From: a virus
DNA length: 20,944 nucleotides
Direction: 5' to 3' (one strand)
Virus record (IMG/VR): IMGVR_UViG_3300033388_001728
Coordinates: 1 to 20,944 of that record
Below, in pieces: positions 11,457 to 19,500 of the stretch. Numbering within the stretch: position 1 is the stretch's first letter; each line of letters starts with the position of its first letter. A program made the position numbers and the translations under genes. The notes beneath the pieces are model-generated. The model did not search any database, was not told where the DNA came from, and saw nothing but the letters and a program-made list of their open reading frames with translations.

Positions 11457-13837
11457 TAACAATATTTAAAGATATAAAAAACACTGATCAGCCTTTTTAC
11501 AGAGAAGTAGAGGTAACATTAGAAAGGATTGAAAAAGGAAATTCAGCTGAAACTGTAAAAAAAATCAGAGCTGAAAAAGATAAAGAAAAAAGAAATGAAT
11601 TAAAAAAATTATTACCCGCCATATGTTTTAGTGGTACGTTTAATAAAAGAAATGACAAGTCTTTACTTGAACATAGCGGGTTAATATGTTTAGATTTTGA
11701 TGGTTATAAAACAAACAAAGAATTATTACAAGAAAAAGAAAAGCTAACTAAGAATAAATATATTTACAGTGTATTTGTTTCACCAAGTGGTAAAGGGTTA
11801 AAAGCTCTGGTCAAGATACCCCCGATAGTTGAAAACCATAAAAAGTATTTTAAGTCTCTTCAAAAATTTTTAGACTCACCTTATTTTGATTCTACTTCTC
11901 AAAACATATCTCGAGTATGTTACGAAAGTTATGATCCTTTAATTTATGTAAATAAAAATTCAAGTGTATGGGAAAAAATTGAAGAAACAGAATTTGTTGA
12001 AGTCAATAAAAATATAGACAAACCTACAATACCAATAACAGATGAAAATAAAATTGTAGAAATTCTTATAAAGTGGTGGGAAAAAAAATATGGATTAAAA
12101 AATGGAGAACGAAATAATAATGTTTATATACTTGCAGCTGCCTTTAATGATTTTGGAGTTCCTCAAAACTTAGCAGAATATGTAATGGGTAACTTTGATT
12201 CAAAAGATTTTAATCTTAGTGAAATCAAAAGAACAATACAATCAGCATATGCAAACACACAAAATTTCGGTACAAAATATTACGAAGATGAGGACAGAGT
12301 TAATTTAGTTAAACAACAACTAAGACGTGGAGTGCCAAAAAAAGAAATACGATGTCAATTAGAAGACGAAAATATTGATGTCGTAGATATTGAAAACGTA
12401 ATGGTTCGTCTGGAAGAAGAGCAAGCAGTAAGACAATTTTGGACAAAAAATGATAAAGGTGTTGTAAAAATTACTCATATACTATTTAAAAACTTTTTAG
12501 AAGATAATGGTTTTTATAAATTTAATCCTGAAGGAAGTAAAAACTATGTATTTGTTAGAGTAACTAATAATTTAATTGATCATACTTCAGAAAAAGAAAT
12601 TAAAGATTTTGTTTTAAATTATTTATTAACTATTGATGATTTATCTGTATATAATTATTTTGCAGAAAAAACTAAATATTTCAGAGAAGAGTTTTTAACT
12701 CTTTTAGCATCCATAAATGTGTTTTTTATTGAAGACACAAAAACAACTGCATATTTATACTACATGAATTGTGCAGTCAAAATCACTACAAATGATATAA
12801 CTCTTATAGATTATATTGATTTAGGAGGTTACGTTTGGAGAGACCATGTAATTGATAGAAACTTTACTATGTGTAAAGTAGGAAAATGTGATTACAAAAC
12901 TTTTATATCTAATATATGTGGAGAAGACCAGAGTCGTATAGATTCTATGGAATCAACGATTGGTTACTTATTACATGGTTGGAAAAATTTATCCTATTGT
13001 CCTGCAGTAATTTTAAATGACGAGGTAATATCTGACAATCCAGAGGGTGGTACAGGTAAGGGGTTGTTTATGAATGGACTATCTCACATGAAAAAATTAG
13101 TAACAATAGATGGTAAAAGTTTTACATTTGAAAGATCATTTGCATATCAATTAGTTTCTGCCGACACACAAATATTATGTTTTGATGATGTAAAAAAGTC
13201 TTTTGATTTTGAAAGATTATTTAGTGTAATAACAGAGGGATTGACTTTAGAAAAGAAAAATAAAGATGCAATTAAAATACCTTTTTCAAAATCTCCAAAG
13301 GTTGCATTGACTACTAACTATGCTATAAAAGGAAAAGGATCTTCATTTGAAAGAAGAAAATGGGAATTAGAACTTGCTCAACATTACACTAAAGAATTCA
13401 CACCTTTAGTAGAGTTTGGAAAGCTTATGTTTGGAGAGTGGGATGATAATGAATGGTGTCAGTTTGATAATTATATGATACAAAATCTACAAGTTTATTT
13501 AAATAAAGGATTGCTTAAAAGTCAATTTGTAAATTTAAAAATTAGAAAATTATCTGCAGAAACGTGCCATGAATTTATTGAATGGTGTGGTTTAATTGGT
13601 AGTGGACAGACAAATGAATTGTTAAAACCAAATAAAAGAATTTACAAATCAGAGCTTTACGAAGACTTTATTAATGAACATCCAGACTTTGCTCCTAAAT
13701 CAAAATTTACTATTTCACGAATTAAATTTTGGTCATGGATCAGATCGTATTCTATTTTTAAATACGGAGTAGAATATAATGAGGGTAGAAGTTTAGACGG
13801 AAGGTATATTGAATTTATATATGAAGATGAAATTTAG
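11450..13837 (+). CDS. Primase-helicase: BT4734/VirE-like N-domain plus SF3 helicase
   Basis: A 795-residue two-module replication protein. Residues 1-190 match the BT4734-like (VirE-type) domain found in Bacteroidota mobile elements, with primase-polymerase-like motifs CLDFDG (80-85), SPSGKGLKALV (about 111-121) and ISRVCYES. Residues about 200-285 form a helical PriCT-like linker (KWWEKKYGLKNGERNNNVYI). The C-terminal part is a superfamily 3 helicase: Walker A GGTGKG (about 532-537), Walker B QILCFDDV (about 573-580), and motif C KVALTTNYAI (about 617), followed by an arginine in SFERRKWELEL. It would prime and unwind DNA at the fork. It opens a new unit after a terminator, and its last bases overlap the helicase gene. 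A polymerase partner is not in the window. Confidence 0.93.
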   Translation: MEITIFKDIKNTDQPFYREVEVTLERIEKGNSAETVKKIRAEKDKEKRNELKKLLPAICFSGTFNKRNDKSLLEHSGLICLDFDGYKTNKELLQEKEKLTKNKYIYSVFVSPSGKGLKALVKIPPIVENHKKYFKSLQKFLDSPYFDSTSQNISRVCYESYDPLIYVNKNSSVWEKIEETEFVEVNKNIDKPTIPITDENKIVEILIKWWEKKYGLKNGERNNNVYILAAAFNDFGVPQNLAEYVMGNFDSKDFNLSEIKRTIQSAYANTQNFGTKYYEDEDRVNLVKQQLRRGVPKKEIRCQLEDENIDVVDIENVMVRLEEEQAVRQFWTKNDKGVVKITHILFKNFLEDNGFYKFNPEGSKNYVFVRVTNNLIDHTSEKEIKDFVLNYLLTIDDLSVYNYFAEKTKYFREEFLTLLASINVFFIEDTKTTAYLYYMNCAVKITTNDITLIDYIDLGGYVWRDHVIDRNFTMCKVGKCDYKTFISNICGEDQSRIDSMESTIGYLLHGWKNLSYCPAVILNDEVISDNPEGGTGKGLFMNGLSHMKKLVTIDGKSFTFERSFAYQLVSADTQILCFDDVKKSFDFERLFSVITEGLTLEKKNKDAIKIPFSKSPKVALTTNYAIKGKGSSFERRKWELELAQHYTKEFTPLVEFGKLMFGEWDDNEWCQFDNYMIQNLQVYLNKGLLKSQFVNLKIRKLSAETCHEFIEWCGLIGSGQTNELLKPNKRIYKSELYEDFINEHPDFAPKSKFTISRIKFWSWIRSYSIFKYGVEYNEGRSLDGRYIEFIYEDEI

Positions 13838-15062
13838 AGATTATCAAAAAGAAATTATAGACAAGGCAGTTAAGATATTTTGTTACGGTTACAGTAATTT
13901 TGTTTACTTAGCTATGGAAGTTAGAACAGGTAAAACATTAACAAGCTTGGGAATATGCAAAGAGCTTGAAGCACAGAATGTTTTATTTATTACTAAGAAA
14001 AAAGCTATATCAAGTATTGAACATGATTATTATTTATTAAATCCTAAATATTATTTAGAAGTAATTAATTATGAATCTTTACATAAAATACCTCAGACAG
14101 GATGGGATGTTGTTATTTGTGATGAAGCTCATTCTCTTGGTGCTTTTCCTCGTCCAAACAAAAGAGCAAAACAAGTAAAAGAAATTTTTAGACGATCAAA
14201 TCCTCATGTTTTATTTTTATCTGGAACCCCAACACCTGAATCATATAGTCAACTATACCATCAAATATATGGGGTTAAAAACAATCCCTTTCATAAATTT
14301 AAAAACTTTTATGCTTTTGCTAAAACACATGTTAAAGTCACACAGAGAAAGATTAACAGTATGATGATTAATGATTATACTAAAGGTCTAAAAAGTATTA
14401 TAGATGCCTTAGAACCATTTAAAATCAGTTACACACAGAAGTCAGCTGGCTTCATAACTCAAACAGAAGAAAAAATATTATATGTAGACTTAAATGATGC
14501 TACTAAAAAACTTATTAAAAGATTTAAAAAGGATAGAGTAGTTGAAGGAGATGGTGAAATAATATTAGGAGATACAGGAGTTAAACTTATGTCAAAGGTT
14601 CATCAAATGTGTTCAGGAACTGTAAAGTTTGAAAGTGGTAACGCTCTTACTATTGACTATAGTAAAGTACATTTTATAGACAAGTATTTTAAGGGTAAAA
14701 AAATTGCAATATTTTATAAGTTTACACAAGAGTACAAAGCCTTAAAAGAAGTTTATGGTGATAAATTAACAAATGACTTGGAGGAATTTAAAAATACTGA
14801 CAAGTGCATAGCTTTGCAAATAGTATCTGGAAGAGAAGGAGTAAGTTTAAAAGAGGCAGAAGCTCTGGTCTATTACAATATTGATTTTAGTGCAACATCT
14901 TACTTTCAAAGCAGAGACAGAATGACAACGAAAGACAGAAAATATAATAAGATATATTGGATATTTAGCCACAAAGGTATTGAAAATGATATTTACAAAA
15001 CAGTAGTGAAAAAGAAAGATTATACTTTAAATCATTTTAAAAGAGATTCATTAGATTTGTAA
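13827..15062 (+). CDS. SNF2-like superfamily 2 DNA helicase
   Basis: With the ATG at 13827 the protein has 411 residues beginning MKFRDYQKEIIDKA, the Q-motif-like start common to this group; ATG at 13821 or TTG at 13809 would add two or six residues. Motif I is MEVRTGKT (residues 30-37), Ia NVLFITKKKA, II CDEAH (98-102), III LSGTPTPE (131-138), V VSGREGVSLKEAEALVYYN and VI QSRDRMTTKDR. The size and the QxxDRxxR motif fit phage SNF2-like helicases that act at forks or in recombination. The gene overlaps the primase-helicase by 11 bases and is followed after one base by the VRR-NUC gene, a pairing seen in many phages. Confidence 0.93.
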   Translation: MKFRDYQKEIIDKAVKIFCYGYSNFVYLAMEVRTGKTLTSLGICKELEAQNVLFITKKKAISSIEHDYYLLNPKYYLEVINYESLHKIPQTGWDVVICDEAHSLGAFPRPNKRAKQVKEIFRRSNPHVLFLSGTPTPESYSQLYHQIYGVKNNPFHKFKNFYAFAKTHVKVTQRKINSMMINDYTKGLKSIIDALEPFKISYTQKSAGFITQTEEKILYVDLNDATKKLIKRFKKDRVVEGDGEIILGDTGVKLMSKVHQMCSGTVKFESGNALTIDYSKVHFIDKYFKGKKIAIFYKFTQEYKALKEVYGDKLTNDLEEFKNTDKCIALQIVSGREGVSLKEAEALVYYNIDFSATSYFQSRDRMTTKDRKYNKIYWIFSHKGIENDIYKTVVKKKDYTLNHFKRDSLDL

Positions 15063-15063
15063 T

Positions 15064-15306
15064 ATGACAGAGAATCAAATCCAATTAAAACGTATCAAAC
15101 AATTGGAAGATGAAGGTTACTATGTTATAAAACTAACCGTAACAAATAAAAATGGTATACCTGATTTAATAGCTATACCAAAAGGATCAGACGTATTGTT
15201 TTCTGAAATTAAAAAACCACGTGGCAAAGTGTCTGCTATGCAACAGTTTAGAATAAAAGAGTTAAAAAAACATGGAGTTAAAACAGAAATCTATAGAGGA
15301 GGCTAA
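15064..15306 (+). CDS. VRR-NUC endonuclease
   Basis: A stand-alone 80-residue VRR-NUC domain, the PD-(D/E)XK variant that in phages is thought to cut branched DNA. The active site is complete: GIPD (31-34, Asp34), SEIKKPRGK (47-55, Glu48 and Lys50), and SAMQQFRI with Gln60/61 (57-64). The final strand GVKTEIYRGG closes the fold. The length is typical for phage members. It lies between an SNF2-like helicase and an unknown gene, and the pair may process forks or recombination intermediates together. Confidence 0.93.
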   Translation: MTENQIQLKRIKQLEDEGYYVIKLTVTNKNGIPDLIAIPKGSDVLFSEIKKPRGKVSAMQQFRIKELKKHGVKTEIYRGG

Positions 15307-15610
15307 GTGGAGTGTTGAGGATGATTTTATAGAAAATTTACAAGAAGAATTTAAAATTGTAAAAGCTGTAAAAATAGCTACATTTATTCAAAACAACTTA
15401 CAACAAGTCCCAAAAAATAATTTAACATCACACATTTTAGGTGGATGTATTGTTGATATTGACGAAAGTATTATAACTTTTGCTTTAGAAATAATACGTA
15501 CAGATAAAGGTCCCACTATCTTAAGTGACATAACATTAATCTCGGTTGACGAATATTTAGATTTACGTTTACAAAATTGTTATATAAAAAATCCTGAAGA
15601 ATTAGGATAA
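15272..15610 (+). CDS. Unknown acidic protein (112 aa)
   Basis: The only usable start ahead of the domain is ATG at 15272, within the VRR-NUC gene, giving a 35-base overlap in another frame. A GAGGAGG at 15296 looks like a ribosome site but leads only to frames that stop at once. The 112-residue protein begins MELKQKSIEEAKWSVEDDFI; the middle has helix and strand (FKIVKAVKIATFIQNNLQQ, HILGGCIVDIDESIITFALE) and the end is YLDLRLQNCYIKNPEELG. It is soluble with no known motif. It is the last gene of the helicase unit before the start-codon hairpin at 15627. Confidence 0.75.
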   Translation: MELKQKSIEEAKWSVEDDFIENLQEEFKIVKAVKIATFIQNNLQQVPKNNLTSHILGGCIVDIDESIITFALEIIRTDKGPTILSDITLISVDEYLDLRLQNCYIKNPEELG

Positions 15611-15626
15611 GTCTTAAATTTTTTTA

Positions 15627-15661
15627 TATTTGGGAAAATCACATTTAAAATGTCCCAAATA
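15627..15661 (+). promoter_or_regulatory. Inverted repeat spanning the start codon of the 15650 gene
   Basis: TATTTGGG (15627-15634) pairs exactly with CCCAAATA (15654-15661), and ACATT (15641-15645) pairs with AATGT (15649-15653) inside it, so the AUG at 15650-15652 is buried in the inner helix. TATATTTG at 15625-15632 also fits a -7 promoter element. It could be a translational switch, or an operator over a promoter. Confidence 0.55.
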
Positions 15662-15841
15662 GCAAAAGAAGATCAATCAACTATAAGTCATATTACTTAT
15701 GTTACTGATTCTATACATCAGTTTGGGGATGATTTGTACGAGGACTTAATGGACAGAGAACACGATAGAGCAAGAGAACGAGCTCAAGAATTAATTAAAG
15801 TATTAGCTGACTTAATCCAATCGCTGACGGATGAAATATAA
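15650..15841 (+). CDS. Small helical protein under a start-codon hairpin (63 aa)
   Basis: This 63-residue acidic protein (MSQIAKEDQSTISHITYVTD...) has a long amphipathic helix from about residue 25 on, with a LYEDLMDREHDRARERAQEL run followed by IKVLADLIQSLTDEI, and probably forms a dimeric coiled coil. No family is recognised. The start codon is placed within an inverted repeat, so its synthesis may depend on unfolding that hairpin. Confidence 0.72.
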   Translation: MSQIAKEDQSTISHITYVTDSIHQFGDDLYEDLMDREHDRARERAQELIKVLADLIQSLTDEI

Positions 15842-15871
15842 ACTAACAAACATAATAACAATCTGGCCATC

Positions 15872-16273
15872 ATGAACAAAGAAAGAGCAAAAGAATTAGA
15901 TGTGTTTTGCAATACAGTTGCAGAAAGATTTTCTAATAAAACAAGACAAGGGAATATTAATAATGAGACATTTAGTGTAGATGAAATTATTCCTACATCA
16001 GACGACTCTGCTGTTGTAAATTTCAAAAAAAACACAGGTAAATTAGCTGTAGCTTTTTGTTACTATATAAACAGAGGACGTTCTAAAGGTTGGAAGTATT
16101 TTTTTCCTACTGATGCACACACAGTTGGAATGAATGCTTTTGCCTTTTACAAATTAGAAGCCGAAAGAAAAAATTATAAGAAAAATTTTGATAATAATAT
16201 TGTAGACCAGTATAACAGAAACAGAGAGTTTTCTGATCACATCAAAAGTCCAGAGGAAATCAGCTATAAATAG
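15872..16273 (+). CDS. Unknown protein, end of the plus-strand block (133 aa)
   Basis: The 133-residue protein begins MNKERAKELDVFCNTVAERF. A well-ordered middle (about 55-95) reads TGKLAVAFCYYINRGRSKGW followed by KYFFPTDAHTVGMNAFAFYK, with clustered aromatic residues and a His/Asp pair that may be a conserved core. The C-terminal third is polar and helical. It is not a family that can be named from sequence here. The last 14 bases overlap the end of the minus-strand 16260 gene, so this is where the plus-strand early block meets the virion gene block, without a visible terminator. Confidence 0.82.
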   Translation: MNKERAKELDVFCNTVAERFSNKTRQGNINNETFSVDEIIPTSDDSAVVNFKKNTGKLAVAFCYYINRGRSKGWKYFFPTDAHTVGMNAFAFYKLEAERKNYKKNFDNNIVDQYNRNREFSDHIKSPEEISYK

Positions 16274-16517
16274 CGGACTTTAATCTTTCTTGCATTTCCA
16301 CCAATTCTTTACACTTTTCATACTCTTCAGTATAAATGAAATACTCAATAAGATCATCATAGACAGGATCATTGTATCTTAGTTTTTCTTTTTGTGGGTT
16401 ATATAAAAACCAAAGCTGATCACCATTATCTAAAAAATCAGACAAAGTTTTTTTACCTGTAATTAATTCAAAGGTGTTGTTAAAACACTTGTCTTCATCA
16501 AAATTACTCGTTTCCAT
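16260..16517 (-). CDS. Small acidic protein downstream of the giant gene (85 aa)
   Basis: An acidic 85-residue protein beginning METSNFDEDKCFNNTFELIT, with a LIEYFIYTEEYEKCKELVEM helix near the C-terminus. Short acidic helical proteins of this kind are common among phage structural genes. It overlaps the giant protein gene by 14 bases and is therefore translated with it; a role as assembly partner or chaperone of the giant protein is plausible from that context only. No family is recognised. Confidence 0.8.
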   Translation of the reverse strand: METSNFDEDKCFNNTFELITGKKTLSDFLDNGDQLWFLYNPQKEKLRYNDPVYDDLIEYFIYTEEYEKCKELVEMQERLKSAIYS

Positions 16518-19500
16518 ATAAGCTATAATATAATTCAGGGTTTTCTCTTTTCATTTGAGACTTAGGCATCAACTTGTTTTTATTTTTACTTCTTTTTTGA
16601 TCTTGTAATAATTTATATAAATCAGGATCAGTCTTTTTTATATATTGCATATCTTCAGCAGAAAAAGACATACCCAAAGATGGTTGATATGATGGACTAA
16701 TACCTAATATATCATAAATGGCTTTGGACTGTTCTTCTGTATCTCCTGCAAAAGCATTATATACTCCTACAAAAGGATCAACCTGTGCTCCTATAATTAT
16801 CTCAACAAGTGGCTGTAGTCCTTTCACACTACTTCCTTCTTGCGTAGCTTTAGCTATTTTTCTAAATACAGATTTGTATGGATTAACTACATCATCCCCA
16901 TATCCTGGTCTTCCTTTTGCTTTATTAATTACCTCTTCAGCTGCACCTCCTATCAAAGGTATTTGATATAATAAATTTAAACCATAAAGAGCGTCTTTTA
17001 ATCTTTCCATTACTACTTCTTCGTCCTCATCATTACCTTTTAGTAATTTAGCCATGTTAGCTGCTAAAGCAAACATAACGTTTGCACCTGCATAATTTAA
17101 TGCTATTGATTTTATGTCTTTACTTCTTACGTTACTTATTCTTCCTTTTACTCCTTTACCTTCTCCTAATGAACGCATAATGTTTGCCTGAGCTTGTAAA
17201 ACTTTATTTATTTGTAAAAACAATGTACTACCAAACATAGTAAAAGCTCTGGATAAATTGTCTTGATTTTGTTGAATAGGTATTTTATCTGTTCCTCTTC
17301 TGGACTGCTGAGTTGCATTATACTCATTAAATGCTGCTGCAGCTTCTGCTTTTGACATACCATTTTCAATATTTGCTTCATAGTTTATCATGTATCCCAT
17401 AACACCAAGTATATCTCCCATTACTGTTGGACTGGCTGCAGCTTGTTTAAATAATTTTACAAATCTATTTATTTGTGCCTCTCTATCTTTTCCTGCTGTT
17501 CTTTTTTCTACAGGTTTTACCGTTCTACTACCAGTCTCTAATCTGTAAATATCACCTTCTAAACCTTTACGTACACGATCAGCAAAGTCTGGAGATATTT
17601 GTTTTGCTAAATCCATATACTTTGGTAAGTTTGCTAAAATTTTAGTCATACCAAATATAAACTGAACAGGTTTTGGCACCTTACTTCCTTTAACTCCAGG
17701 AAAATCTTCATAAGCATTTACAAAAGATGTTGCTTGTTTTACCAACTGCACAGCTTTAAATGATAAAGCAAATCCAGTAAACTTACTTAATAACCTACCA
17801 ATCCAATCAGGAGCAACCGCACCAGCGTTTGGATTAATGGCTAAGTTTATTGACCTATACACTGTTTGTTCAATACCCAATTCTTTCATCAATGTATTTA
17901 CCGCTGGTGTGTTAAAAATAGCTGTTAAGTTTTTTACTCCTGGTGCGTAAGCTTTGAACCGTTCCATTTGAGTTACATGATTTTCTAAAGCAGCTGTAAA
18001 GGTTTCGTTTTCTGATATCTCTCCTTCAGTATCACTTCTGTCTTTTAAAGCAGGTGCAGTTTCTGCATTAAATACTTTACTAAAATTACCAGCTATTAAA
18101 TCTTTAGACACATCTTCTTTTGAGACACTTCGTGTAGGAAAATAATTTTCTACAGGATTTAGATTAACATAATTGTTCTGAACATACACATCGTTTATAC
18201 TTTCAAAATAACTATTACTTAAATAATCTACAATCTTATCTGCAAACTCTATTGCAATTGGTCCAATTTCATCTTCAATTATTCTCAATTGAGTTTCACC
18301 TATTCCATTCTTTAATAGTTTTTTTCTTTGCACAGGATTTTTAGACAATGCATATATTCTCATCAACTGGTCAATACTAAAAGTTTTAGGATCTTTTCTT
18401 CCTTCTACTTTTAACTCTACTAAGTCTTGTGGGATTTTTGTTTTTAAATCTGCATAATCATCTACACCATCAATAGATGCTGCAATAGAATTTAAGTTTT
18501 CCATTTGATTGTAATATCCACGTAATGCTTTTGTATGCATTCTATTTAATGCTAAGTAAACATTTTCGTAAAAAAATGTATTTTTCTTTGCAACATTGTC
18601 TAACAAATTCATCAGGGTTCCCAAATGAGACAGTCTGTTTCTAAAATAATTTGCTATACCAATACCTTTTGTTAATGGATACGTTTCCCACCATTTAGCT
18701 AATCTTTTTCTAAATGGTCCTAATGATCTTTGGTTTTCATCCTGAGCTAAATCGTTTTCATTTTTAAGAGTACCATCTTCATTAAACAACATTGGATAGT
18801 TTTCTCTTATTTGATTTATAGCTTGTTGAGATAACGAATTATTTATTTCAGCTCTTTCTAATCTTGACATGTTAAGTAAAGCTATTGATGCTTTCTTAGT
18901 GTCTTTCAATTGTTTCAAAACTCCTTCAACTGCTTCTAATTCTAAACTTTGTAGATTAGCAAATGTATCATAAGCTAATACTTTATTAATTAAAGACACT
19001 TCTTGAACTGTTAGCTTTTCACCACGCTTTTGTTTTTCTAAGGCAATATTAGTTTCTTTTTCTTTTGCTTTTATTTCGTTTGCAATTTTAAGTAATGCCT
19101 TTTGTCTTGGTGTAAAGCCATCAGCTTCTTGTTTATCTGACTTTGTAACAGCCATAACAACTTCTAAAATATCTTTGAAAAACTGCTTACCTTGTGCTTC
19201 TAAGTTTGTAGCTTTTTGTTTTGGTGCTGTACCTTGTGCCTGTTTTCTGACCAGGTCTTTTATTTCTTTTATACGCTTTTGTTTTAATTTGTTTCTTTGT
19301 CTACCAATAACATCAAATATTTTATTACCTACAGATAAAATAGAGTCAGGAGTTGCTTTTGCTATTTCATTAATTAAACGTGTAAGTTCTGTTTTACTTA
19401 GTTGAGCTTCTTTTGGTAAATAAGTTTTAAGAAGTTTGTTTAGTTGTAATTGTATTCTTCTTAAATCTCTTTGTCCTTTTTTTCTTATAAATAAATCTCT

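Noticed and set aside
15296-15323. Start of the gene after VRR-NUC at a GTG or ATG behind GAGGAGG
   Set aside because: All such starts run into a stop within a few codons; only the ATG at 15272 opens the long frame.
15784-16035. Minus-strand 83-codon ORF
   Set aside because: Overlaps two plus-strand genes in antisense and has no upstream signals.
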